Positions 25,235 through 33,376 of a DNA stretch of 64,000 nt are shown in pieces. The position numbers and the translations under genes are program-made. Below the pieces are notes generated by a model, which worked only from the letters and a program-made list of their open reading frames with translations, had not been told where the DNA came from and searched no databases. The first letter of the stretch is position 1; each line of letters opens with the position of its first letter. The stretch comes from Micromonospora sp. MP36 (GTDB lineage Bacteria; Actinomycetota; Actinomycetes; Mycobacteriales; Micromonosporaceae), in contig NZ_VSFA01000006.1 in NCBI RefSeq assembly GCF_008119785.1, forward strand, positions 62,001 to 126,000, in the 5' to 3' direction.

Positions 25235-25621
25235 TCAGGCCGACGCGGCCCGTTCGGCCGGGCTGCGGCAGACGCAGAACTCGTTGCCCTCCGGGTCGGC
25301 GAGCACCACCCAGCCGGTGCCGTCCGGCCACCGCTGGTCGGCGACGAGGGTGGCCCCGAGGCCGCGCAGCCGCTCGACCTCGGCGTCCCGGGTGCCGTCG
25401 GCCGGGTGCAGGTCGAGGTGGAACGCGCCCTTGCCGTGCCGCTCCCCGACCGACACGAAGAGCAGGTCGGGCCCGTGGCCGTCGGGCGCGACGAGGACCG
25501 CCTCGGGGTCGCCCGGGTGGTCGTCGTCGTGCAGCTTCCGGTCGAGGACCGCCGCCCACCAACTGGCCAGGGCGTACGGGTCGTCGGTCTCGACGGTGAC
25601 GCAGTGGATCTGTGCACTCAC
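25235..25621 (-). CDS. VOC (glyoxalase-like) family protein
   Basis: 128 aa with the beta-alpha-beta-beta-beta layout of vicinal oxygen chelate proteins: HCVTVETDDPYALASWWAAVLD at the N-terminus, FHLDLHPAD in the middle and WVVLADPEGNEFCVC at the C-terminus (a Glu in the metal-ligand position). The function is unknown; homologues include glyoxalases, bleomycin-type resistance proteins and many orphans. The GTG start has AGGAGGT about 7 nt upstream. It stands alone, convergent with the upstream membrane protein. Confidence 0.88.
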   Translation of the reverse strand: MSAQIHCVTVETDDPYALASWWAAVLDRKLHDDDHPGDPEAVLVAPDGHGPDLLFVSVGERHGKGAFHLDLHPADGTRDAEVERLRGLGATLVADQRWPDGTGWVVLADPEGNEFCVCRSPAERAASA

Positions 25622-25827
25622 GGTGCTACCTCCTGATCGGAGCGCCCCGCGGAGTGGATGACGTCAGCGGCGACTGCGGGGCGCGGGACTGTTCACGGTG
25701 GACATCGACCACACCCCCTTCCGCACCTCGGGCTGACCGGAGCATCATGTCACCGCCCGGCGATCCGCACAAACCCGTCGCCGGCCCGGACCCTGAGCTG
25801 CGGGGCCGGGCCGGGCGGGTGACCCGG

Positions 25828-28368
25828 TCACGGGCCGACGAACACCGCCTTCGCCCGCCAGTCGACGCCGTCCACCGCCGGGCCGCTACGGACGGTGAAC
25901 GCGCCGTTCGGCACGCCACCGGCCCAGTCCGTCGAGGACAGGTCGCCGGTGCTCCGGTTGACCTGGTAGAGGGTGTTCCCGGCGAGGAAGATCCCGCCGG
26001 CGGCGGCGAAGCCGCTCACCCCGGCCACGGTGAACCGGTCCGCGCCGACCACGCCGCTGTCCGGGGTGAACCAGCGCCAGTAGAGGCCGCCCTGACCGCC
26101 GAGGGTGTAGTACAGCCGGCCGCCGTCGTAGAACATGCCGGTGACGTTGGGGATCTCGGTGTAGAAGTTCGTGGTCACGCCGGCGTATGTCTGGCCGGCC
26201 GGCCCGGAGTTCGTCACCACCGCGTCCCAGTACGGGTCGTGGTACGGGTCGACTGGTGACGGCGTACCGAAGGTGGTGCCGTTGAAGGTGCGCCGCCACA
26301 GCGCCCCGTTCATGCCGTAGAAGAGCGTGCCGCCGACCCAGAAGGCGCCCCGAGCGGTGGACCAGGCGGTGCCGTCCGGGTTGGCCACCGGGCTCGGGGC
26401 GCCGACCGTGCTCGCCCCGTCGTACGGCCGGACCTGCACGTCGTCGGGGCTGCCGGCCGGCGGCGGCCCGGTCTTGACGATCTCGATGCCGTTGACCAGC
26501 GGGTTCTCCACCACGTGCCGGAAGTCGAGGTCGACCGAGCCGTCGCTGATGATGGTGAAGGACCGCATGGTGCCGACGTTGTGTCCGACGGATCCGGAGA
26601 GGTCCAGGTGGTCGAGGACGGTCACCCCGTCGAGCGCCACGTCGAACACCCGCGAACCGGGGGACGCGGTGCCGTCGTACCGGTTGGCCAGGTAGAGCCG
26701 GACCTGGACCTCGGTGCCCGCGGGCACCGGGAACTGCCAGCGCATCTCCGGGTCCCCGGCCGGGTCCCACCGCTCGGCGCTGTAGAGCGCGGCGGGCGTA
26801 CCGGCCGGCACGGTGCCGTCCAGGCTGCCGACCGTCCCGTAGCCGGCGGTGTTGTTGCCCCCGTTGTGGTACGGGCTGGGGTTGCCGCCGTCGTCGGCCG
26901 CCCAGTCCGGCCCGCTGTCCGTCGAGGCGACCAGCGGCCCACCGGCGTTCACCCGGTAGAGCACGTTCGTCGGCACCGGCACGCCGGCCCGGTAGACGGC
27001 GCCGGGCAGGCCGGCCGTGGTGGTCGGGTGCGGCGCGGCCCCGCCGGTCAGCGGGAAGAACGCGATCCGCTCCCGCCGGTACTGGAAGTTGCCGATGAAC
27101 GAGGTGTCCGAGCCGACCCAGAGCCCGGCCGGGGTGACCAGCATCTCGGAGGCGCCGACGCCGCGCGGGTGCCGGCCCGGGTTCCACGACAGCGGCAGGC
27201 CGCTGCGCGGGTCGAGGGCGGCGATGCTCGCCCGGCCGACCGCGCCGGCCTGGGCGCTGTCGCCGCCGAAGCTGTTGTTCAACCAGCGGAAGTGGCCGCC
27301 GACGTAGACCGCCTGCTCGCTGATGCCGACCGACAGGAAGGTGTCGCCGCCGCTGTAGTCGGCCCAGGTGGGCTGAAGCTCGCTGCCGGTGGCGCCGGAC
27401 TCCCAGCGGGCGGCGCTGTCGCAGAGGGTGCCGCCGTTCGCCCCGCCGGTGGTGATCACCACGAAGTAGCTGCCGTCCGGGGCGTAGGCGACGTCGCGCA
27501 CGTACGAGTCGAACGCCCACCAGTAGCACCGCGGGGTGTACCGGCTGGTGTTCCAGTCGGCGACGGTGGCCGCGGTCGTCCCGAGGTCCAGCTTGACGAT
27601 CTGGTCGTGCGGCACCCCGTCGGCCTTCTTGAAGTTGCCGATGACCACGAGTTGCTGACCGTCCGGGGAGACGGCCAGCTTGCTCGCGCCGACCCCGGCG
27701 TTGGAACCGCTGACCCCGTCGTAGTTGTGGTGCTCGGTGAGGTTGGTGGTGAGGTAGCTGTCCACCGCGCCGGTGCTGGCGTTGAGCGAGGCGAGGCCGC
27801 CGCGCGGGTTCGGGTTGCCGGCGGTGGTGAAGATGCCGCCGACCAGCAGCCGCCCGCCGACCAGGGCGACGTCGTTGACCAGCCCGTTGAACGCCGGGCC
27901 GGCGAAGCTGGTGACCACCGCGCCGGTGGCGACGTCGAGCAGGGCGACCTTGCGCCGGGTGACCCCGTTGACCGTGTTGAACTTGCCGGCGATGAAGACC
28001 GTGCCGGGGGCGGGCCCGGCGACCACCGCGTACACCTCGTTGTCGACGGTCGGCGCGAAGGCGGTGTCCACCACCCCGGTGGCCTTGTCGAAGGCGAGCA
28101 CGTAGTTGCGAGTGAGTTCGACGTCGGACCCGCGGTTGCGGACCCGGGTGAAGTCCCCGACCGCGATGATCTTGGTGCCGGCGTCGTGGATCGCGTCGAC
28201 CGTGCCGTCCAGGATGTCCGGCGTGGCGGTCGAGGGAACCGGCTTGACCAGGGTGGTGTGGTCGGGTGCGGCGCTGGCGGGGCCGGCCGGCGCCAGGCCG
28301 GCGGCGGTGAGTGCGGCGGCGGCGAGGGCCGCGAGGACACGGCGCGTGAGGGCCGAGGCGTGGGTCAC
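25828..28368 (-). CDS. Secreted beta-propeller protein with malectin-like carbohydrate-binding domain
   Basis: 846 aa. A cleavable signal peptide (VTHASALTRRVLAALAAAALTAAGL... ending PASAAPDH) leads to a beta-propeller of delta-60-like repeats (VFIAGKFNTVNGVTRRKVA, LLVGGIFTTAG). A malectin domain follows at about residues 455-615 (YRVNAGGP, RLYLANRYDG, FDVALDGVTVLD, VNGIEIVK), then a second propeller-like part to the C-terminus. Malectin domains bind glucose-type sugars, so this is probably a cell-surface or secreted sugar-binding protein. The GTG at 28368 is chosen for the signal peptide and an upstream GGAGC. A dyad-symmetric site lies 147 bp upstream. Confidence 0.85.
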   Translation of the reverse strand: MTHASALTRRVLAALAAAALTAAGLAPAGPASAAPDHTTLVKPVPSTATPDILDGTVDAIHDAGTKIIAVGDFTRVRNRGSDVELTRNYVLAFDKATGVVDTAFAPTVDNEVYAVVAGPAPGTVFIAGKFNTVNGVTRRKVALLDVATGAVVTSFAGPAFNGLVNDVALVGGRLLVGGIFTTAGNPNPRGGLASLNASTGAVDSYLTTNLTEHHNYDGVSGSNAGVGASKLAVSPDGQQLVVIGNFKKADGVPHDQIVKLDLGTTAATVADWNTSRYTPRCYWWAFDSYVRDVAYAPDGSYFVVITTGGANGGTLCDSAARWESGATGSELQPTWADYSGGDTFLSVGISEQAVYVGGHFRWLNNSFGGDSAQAGAVGRASIAALDPRSGLPLSWNPGRHPRGVGASEMLVTPAGLWVGSDTSFIGNFQYRRERIAFFPLTGGAAPHPTTTAGLPGAVYRAGVPVPTNVLYRVNAGGPLVASTDSGPDWAADDGGNPSPYHNGGNNTAGYGTVGSLDGTVPAGTPAALYSAERWDPAGDPEMRWQFPVPAGTEVQVRLYLANRYDGTASPGSRVFDVALDGVTVLDHLDLSGSVGHNVGTMRSFTIISDGSVDLDFRHVVENPLVNGIEIVKTGPPPAGSPDDVQVRPYDGASTVGAPSPVANPDGTAWSTARGAFWVGGTLFYGMNGALWRRTFNGTTFGTPSPVDPYHDPYWDAVVTNSGPAGQTYAGVTTNFYTEIPNVTGMFYDGGRLYYTLGGQGGLYWRWFTPDSGVVGADRFTVAGVSGFAAAGGIFLAGNTLYQVNRSTGDLSSTDWAGGVPNGAFTVRSGPAVDGVDWRAKAVFVGP

Positions 28369-28514
28369 TGGCAGCTCCGGTTGGGCGGGGCGCGGACAGG
28401 ACCGGCGTGGCACCCGGCACGGAGCGGGTAGTCCCGGACCCTCGGCGGCCCGGCGGGAGGGCGAGCCGAGAGGATGGGCGCCCGTCCGGCCGCCGGGGCA
28501 CGGCCGGGTGAGGC

Positions 28515-28540
28515 GTGTCGCATCCCACACACTGCGACAC
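28515..28540. promoter_or_regulatory. Dyad operator-like site upstream of the malectin-domain protein
   Basis: GTGTCGCA (28515-28522) and TGCGACAC (28533-28540) form a perfect 8-bp inverted repeat with a 10-nt spacer, in the 342-bp gap between the histidine kinase stop (28711) and the GTG of the secreted protein (28368). The size and symmetry suit a dimeric repressor or response regulator. Nothing else was recognised in the gap. Confidence 0.5.
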
Positions 28541-28710
28541 CGGTCAGCGGCGGTCCAGCGATCGTCAGGTTTCTGCCCGACCACTCGGGCCGTTCCCGTC
28601 CGACCACCCGCGCGACCGGACGGGACAGCCGAGCCGGTCGCGCGAAAAGGGTGAATGTAGATGGTGGTTCGACGGCCGGCCGCGCCGGACGTACGCCGGT
28701 CGGCGACCGG

Positions 28711-29925
28711 TCAGGTGGCGGCGGGGGCGTCGGCGGCCGGCAGGGTGACGGTCACCTCGAGGCCGCCGCCCGGCTGGGCGACCGCCTGCACCGTGCCGCC
28801 GTGCGCGTCGCAGACCGCCCGGACGATGGAGAGCCCGAGGCCGGAGCCACGGGCGCCGGTACGCTCCTGGCCGCCCCGCCGGAACGGCTCGAACAGCCCC
28901 GGCACGTCGGCCGGGGCGACCTCGAAGCCGGTGTTGCCCACCACCAGCCAGGACCGCTGCCCGTCGGTGCCGGTACGCACCCACAGCCGGCCGTGCAGGT
29001 GGTTGTAGCGGACCGCGTTCTCCACCAGGTTGCCGGCGAGCCGGTCGAGCAGCCCCGGGTCGCCGACCACCGGCGCCGGGCGCAGCGCGGTGTGCACCTT
29101 GAGGCCGATCCGCTCCACCTCGCGGCCCATCGCGGAGAGCGCGTTGGCGGTGCCCACGGCCAGGTCGCACTCGGCCCGGCGGGCCAGCCGGCGGCCCGCC
29201 TGGGCCTCGCTGCGGGCCAGCACCAGCAGCGCGTCGACCAGCCCGTTGGCCCGCTCCGAGGCGTCCCGGACCACGGTGGCCATCCGCCGGTACTCGGCGG
29301 CGTCCGCCTCGTCGTCGCTGAGCGTCACGTCGATCTCGGTCCGCATCACCGCGAGCGGGGTACGCAGCTCGTGGGAGGCGTTCGCGACGAACCGTTTCTG
29401 CGCCTCGAATGCGGCGGCGATCCGGTCCAGCATGGCGTCGAACGTCCGGGCCAGTTCGGCGACCTCGTCGTCCGCGCCGGACCAGCCGATCCGCTGGTCC
29501 AGGGTGGCCTCGCCAAGCCGCCGGGCGGTGGCGGTCACCTGGTGCAGCGGGCGCAGCGCCCGGCCGGCCACCAGGTACGCCCCGGCTACCCCGACCACGC
29601 TGATCACCAGCAGTGCCACCAGGCCCTTGACCAGCAGCTCCGTCGAGGCGGCGTCGACCAGCCCCCGCTGCCACTGCCCGGCGTCGAGGGTGCGGCCGTC
29701 GGCGAGCACCACCGTGGTGCCGGGCCGCAGCTCGTCCGTGGGCCGCAGCGCGTCGCGGACCAGCAGCCAGGCCAGCGTCACCAGGATCGCCCCGGCGCCG
29801 ACGAGCAGCACCCCGTTGAGCAGGGTGAGCCGCAGACGCAGGGTGGGGCGCAGGCGGCGGGTCACGGTGCCAGCCTCGGTTCGCGAATGCGGGGCTCGCA
29901 GCAGCGGCTCACTCCTCGCGCTCAT
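28711..29925 (-). CDS. Two-component sensor histidine kinase
   Basis: 404 aa from the ATG at 29925. Two membrane helices (LLNGVLLVGAGAILVTLAWLL and LLVKGLVALLVISVVGVAGAYLV) flank a short extracytoplasmic loop. HAMP (GRALRPLHQVTATARRL), the H-box FVANASHELRTPLAVM, the N-box LAGNLVENAVRYN and the G-box GSGLGLSIVRAVCDAHGG are all present. The first 20 codons come from a 60-bp repeat; a GTG at 29865, with GAGG 8 nt upstream, is an equally good start (384 aa). It overlaps the response regulator stop (ATGA) and forms a two-component system with it. The signal sensed is unknown. Confidence 0.92.
   Translation of the reverse strand: MSARSEPLLRAPHSRTEAGTVTRRLRPTLRLRLTLLNGVLLVGAGAILVTLAWLLVRDALRPTDELRPGTTVVLADGRTLDAGQWQRGLVDAASTELLVKGLVALLVISVVGVAGAYLVAGRALRPLHQVTATARRLGEATLDQRIGWSGADDEVAELARTFDAMLDRIAAAFEAQKRFVANASHELRTPLAVMRTEIDVTLSDDEADAAEYRRMATVVRDASERANGLVDALLVLARSEAQAGRRLARRAECDLAVGTANALSAMGREVERIGLKVHTALRPAPVVGDPGLLDRLAGNLVENAVRYNHLHGRLWVRTGTDGQRSWLVVGNTGFEVAPADVPGLFEPFRRGGQERTGARGSGLGLSIVRAVCDAHGGTVQAVAQPGGGLEVTVTLPAADAPAAT
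29866..29925 (-). repeat. 60-bp junction element encoding the kinase N-terminus
   Basis: Read on the minus strand it starts ATGAGCGCGAGGAGTGAGCC at the response regulator stop and ends GAGGCTGGCACC before GTGACC. Only one copy is present in this window. I recall many Micromonospora proteins starting with closely similar MSARSEP...SRTEAGT sequences, which would make it a dispersed element, but that is memory and not checked here. Confidence 0.6.
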
Positions 29926-30590
29926 GCCGCGACCTCGGCGGTGCGGTAGCCGGCCCCGACCACCGTCTCGATCAACGGCGGGTCGCCGAGCTTCTTGCGC
30001 AGCGTCATCACGGTGACCCGGACGATGGTGGTGAACGGGTCGGTGTTCGCGTCCCAGACCCGTTCCAGCAGCTCCTCGCTGGAGACCACCGCGCCGCGCG
30101 CCTTGAGCAGCTCGGCCAGCACGCCGAACTCCTTGTTGGTCAGGTCGACCGGCGCCCCGCCGCGGGTGACCACCCGGCGGGCCGGGTCGAGCACCAGGTC
30201 GGCGACCGCCAGCACGGGCGGGGCGGCCGGGGTGGCTCGCCGGCCCAGCGCCTGTACCCGGGCGACCAGCTCGTCGAAGGCGAACGGCTTGGGCAGGTAG
30301 TCGTCGGCGCCGAGCTGCAGGCCCTCCACCTTGTCGGCGACCGTGCCGCTCGCGGTCAGCATCAGCACCCGGGTCAGGGTGCCGGAGGCGGCCAGGTCGG
30401 CGCAGATCTGGTCGCCGTGCACGCCGGGCAGGTCCCGGTCGAGGATCACCACGTCGTACCGGGTGACGAAGGCGGCCTCGTGCCCGCTGTCGCCGTCGTA
30501 GGCGACGTCCACGGCCATCCCGCGCTTGCGCAACCCGCGCGCGATCGCGTCGGCGAGGTTCCGCTCGTCCTCCACCACCAGTACCCGCAT
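29922..30590 (-). CDS. OmpR/PhoB-family response regulator
   Basis: 222 aa. The receiver domain has the acidic pair EDE (residues 7-9), the phosphoacceptor Asp in VVILDRDLPG (about 51), the Thr in LMLTASG and the Lys in DYLPKPF. The C-terminal winged-helix DNA-binding domain ends GAGYRTAEVAA. It is transcribed before, and overlaps, the histidine kinase gene. Upstream lies a divergent peptidase gene, so the 129-bp region between them may hold promoters for both and a self-regulation site. Confidence 0.96.
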   Translation of the reverse strand: MRVLVVEDERNLADAIARGLRKRGMAVDVAYDGDSGHEAAFVTRYDVVILDRDLPGVHGDQICADLAASGTLTRVLMLTASGTVADKVEGLQLGADDYLPKPFAFDELVARVQALGRRATPAAPPVLAVADLVLDPARRVVTRGGAPVDLTNKEFGVLAELLKARGAVVSSEELLERVWDANTDPFTTIVRVTVMTLRKKLGDPPLIETVVGAGYRTAEVAA

Positions 30591-30660
30591 CCCCGGCCTC
30601 CCAGCTCATGACCCCCCGACAACCTAGTGCCGGCCACCAAACCAGCATCCCGCGCCGCCG

Positions 30661-30713
30661 TTGCAAAAGACCTTCGCGTACGCCATGCTTCCCGGCACCT
30701 GGCGACAAGGAGG
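30661..30713 (+). promoter_or_regulatory. Candidate sigma-A-type promoter and RBS of the C39-like peptidase
   Basis: TTGCAA (30661-30666), a 17-nt spacer and CATGCT (30684-30689) form a plausible housekeeping promoter. AAGGAGG (30707-30713) lies 6 nt before the ATG at 30720. Confidence 0.6.
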
Positions 30714-30719
30714 CTGCCG

Positions 30720-31940
30720 ATGACCCGAACGTCCATCGGGCGGGACGTGGCGTATCACCGCTTCCGCTTCCCGGACGAGCTGGGCCGCGGGACGTCCGAC
30801 GGGGTGACCGCCGGCCCGGACGGCCTGGTGGTCGACCGGCCGGCCGGGCGCGTCGCGCACACCGATCCGCACACCGGCGTCACCGCCGACTACGACCGGG
30901 CGACCTGGACGTCCCCGCCGGTCCGGCTCGGCTTCCCGGCCGACGAGATCGTGCCGTCGTGGACCGCCGACACCCCGCCAGGCTGCTGGCTGCGGGTGGA
31001 GCTGCGCGGCTGGGCCGACGCGGACCCGTCGACCGACTGGTACGTGCTGGGCGACTGGGCGGCCGACGAGGCGACGATCCACCGCAGCTCGGTGCCCGGC
31101 CAGACCGGCGACGACGCTCGGGTGGCGGAGGACACCCTGCGGATCACGGGCGCCGTGGTCACCGGCTGGCAGGTCCGGGTCAGCCTGTTCCGCCGGCCCG
31201 ACGCCCCGGTCGGCCCGGTGCTGTGCACGGTCGGCGCGGTCGCCTCGACCAGGGCGGCGGCCGGCCCGGCGGACGCCTCGACGCCGACCGGCGCCGGAGA
31301 CCTTCGTGGTGGACCGGGACGGCCGGCTCGAGGACGGGTGCTGGACGTGCCCCGCTACTCGCAGCGGCTGCACGCCGGCGGGGAGACCCGCTGGGGCGGC
31401 GGCGGGGACTCCTGGTGCAGCCCCACCTGCACCTCGATGGTGCTGGACTTCTGGGGTGCCGGGCCCGGCCCCGACCGGTACGCCTGGGTCGAACCGCCCG
31501 GCCCGCGGCCGGTGGTGGTGCACGCCGCCCGGCAGTGCTACGACCACGCCTACGCGGGGGCCGGGAACTGGGCGTTCAACATGGCGTACGCGGGGCTGCA
31601 CGGGGTGGATGCCTTCGTCACCCGGCTGCGCTCGCTCGCCGAGGCGGAACGGTTCGTCGCCGCCGGCGTCCCGCTGATCCTGTCGGCCGCGTTCACGGCA
31701 GGGCAGGTGCCGGGGCTGGACTACGACACCCGGGGGCACCTGATGGTGCTGGTCGGCTTCACCGCCGACGGTGACCCGGTGCTCAACGACCCGTACGCGC
31801 CGGACGACGAGGGGGTCCGCCGGACGGTGCCCCGGGCGGCGTTCGAGGCGGCCTGGCAGTCGGGCAGCGGCGGCGTCACGTACGTGGTCCGGCCGGCGTC
31901 GGTGCCGCTGCCCCCGCCGCCCGAGCAGGCCAACTGGTGA
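30720..31940 (+). CDS. C39-like (papain-fold) peptidase
   Basis: 406 aa. Residues 1-185 form a beta-rich, carbohydrate-binding-like domain; from about residue 200 a C39-like papain-fold domain begins (VLDVPRYSQR). The catalytic Cys is in DSWCSPTCTSMVLDFW, the His in GHLMVLVGF and the third residue in LNDPYAP. No signal peptide is evident at the N-terminus, so location is uncertain. The AAGGAGG ribosome binding site fixes the start. A short segment (31297-31337) between the domains shows reading-frame periodicity of a different frame, suggesting compensating indels. Confidence 0.85.
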   Translation: MTRTSIGRDVAYHRFRFPDELGRGTSDGVTAGPDGLVVDRPAGRVAHTDPHTGVTADYDRATWTSPPVRLGFPADEIVPSWTADTPPGCWLRVELRGWADADPSTDWYVLGDWAADEATIHRSSVPGQTGDDARVAEDTLRITGAVVTGWQVRVSLFRRPDAPVGPVLCTVGAVASTRAAAGPADASTPTGAGDLRGGPGRPARGRVLDVPRYSQRLHAGGETRWGGGGDSWCSPTCTSMVLDFWGAGPGPDRYAWVEPPGPRPVVVHAARQCYDHAYAGAGNWAFNMAYAGLHGVDAFVTRLRSLAEAERFVAAGVPLILSAAFTAGQVPGLDYDTRGHLMVLVGFTADGDPVLNDPYAPDDEGVRRTVPRAAFEAAWQSGSGGVTYVVRPASVPLPPPPEQANW

Positions 31941-32000
31941 CTCCGCGACCCACCGGCCGGCCCGACGGTGTGCCGGCCGGTGCGGCGTCGGCGGGCTGAG

Positions 32001-33290
32001 TCAGGGCAGCCGCCACACCCCGAACCCACCGGCGTTGCGCCGGCAGACCAGCACGTCCCGGCCGGTCCGGCAGTCGCCGAGCACGTTGGGCAGCGCGTCG
32101 AACACGCGGACCCGGGCGGCCGCCACGTCCAGCTCGGCCACGAGCAGCCGCCCGTCCCCGCCCCGCCGGACGCCGATCAGCCGGTCGCCCGGTTCGGTCC
32201 AGCTCGCCAGTTCCCAGCTGCCGAGGTCGGCGACCGGCTGGCCGGTCGCCGCGTCCGCCACCAGGAACCGGGACCCGCCAGAGTCGTCCGCGCCGACCAG
32301 GAACCGGCCGCGCTCCGCCCACAGCACCGCCTGCCAGCGCGGGTTGCTCCACCGCACGGCGCCGGTCGCCGGGTCGAGCGCCCACATCCCCCCGGTCTGC
32401 CGGTACGCGCAGAGCAGGTCACCGCAGTCGGTCAGGTAGCCGACCTGGGCGAGCCGGGCCGTCCAGCGCTGGTCCAGCCGGTCCAGGCCGTAGCCGGTCA
32501 CCGTGCCGCCGTTGTCACTGATCACCAGCAGCAGGTCGCCGACGACCTGATTCCGCTGCCAGCTCGGCAGCTGACCGGGGCGGATGTTGCGGGCGGCCAG
32601 CAGAGCACCGCTGGCGGGGTCGCGCACCTCGACCTCGCCGGAGGGGGCGGCCAGCACGATCCGGTCCACGCCGTCGGGGCCGAAGCGCAGGGCGGGGCCG
32701 TCCAGCGGGGTCGGCACCGACCACAGCGTCCGGCCGGAGGCCACGTCGACCCGGCGGAGCGAGCCCTCGCCGGAAGCGTCGAGGTTCTGGAGGAGCACGC
32801 CGTCGCCCGCCGGGTAGCCGGCCCCGGGCTGCTGCCAGCCCGATCGGCCGGTGCCGGCGTCGAGGGCCGTGGTCCGGAACACGCCCTCGGGGCCGCCCAC
32901 CTGACGGCCGCTGACCAGCACCGTCGCACCCTGCTGCAGCAGCCAGACGTCGCCGCCGCCGGCGGGGAGCGAGGTGCGCCACAGGACGGCGGGCGGCCCG
33001 TCGGCTGGGAGCCGGTACGCGACCAATTGCCGCCCCGTACCCTGCTGCGGGTCCAGCGGGTCCACCACGTAGAGACGGTCGGCCACCAGGAAGAGGTCCG
33101 CGCCGAGCCGGGCCGACACCACGGCGACGGCGCGTTCCGGGCGCGGGACTCCGCCGGCGAGGACACACAGGACTGCCGCCAGCACCGCCAGCACCCGGTA
33201 CGGCCGGGTGACGGCGCGCGGCGGCCGGGGCGGCGGTTGCGGCTCCGGGTCGTGACGGAGCTCGCCCAGATCGATGATCGTCACGACCAT
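32001..33290 (-). CDS. Membrane-anchored PQQ-like beta-propeller protein
   Basis: 429 aa. A short cytoplasmic N-terminus with a Pro-rich patch precedes one helix (YRVLAVLAAVLCVLAGGV). The rest is a repeat domain of PQQ-enzyme-like blades (VYVVDPLDPQQGTGRQLVAY, VDVASGRTLWSVPTPL, ALDPATGAVRWSN, VADAATGQPVADLG), as in BamB-type proteins. It carries no visible catalytic domain and probably serves as an extracytoplasmic scaffold or binding protein. The ATG has GGGAAGGG just upstream. It diverges from the first of three paralogous membrane protein genes, 86 bp away. Confidence 0.87.
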   Translation of the reverse strand: MVVTIIDLGELRHDPEPQPPPRPPRAVTRPYRVLAVLAAVLCVLAGGVPRPERAVAVVSARLGADLFLVADRLYVVDPLDPQQGTGRQLVAYRLPADGPPAVLWRTSLPAGGGDVWLLQQGATVLVSGRQVGGPEGVFRTTALDAGTGRSGWQQPGAGYPAGDGVLLQNLDASGEGSLRRVDVASGRTLWSVPTPLDGPALRFGPDGVDRIVLAAPSGEVEVRDPASGALLAARNIRPGQLPSWQRNQVVGDLLLVISDNGGTVTGYGLDRLDQRWTARLAQVGYLTDCGDLLCAYRQTGGMWALDPATGAVRWSNPRWQAVLWAERGRFLVGADDSGGSRFLVADAATGQPVADLGSWELASWTEPGDRLIGVRRGGDGRLLVAELDVAAARVRVFDALPNVLGDCRTGRDVLVCRRNAGGFGVWRLP

Positions 33291-33376
33291 CCCTTCCCGG
33301 GCAGTCGCCCGCGCACCCGCCGCGGGGTGTACCGGCCGGCCGGGGTGACGCCGGACCGCCTGTACGATGGCCCGTC

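Noticed and set aside
26515..28431. Plus-strand 638-residue open frame
   Set aside because: It is antisense to the malectin-domain protein, which has a signal peptide, domains and a good start.
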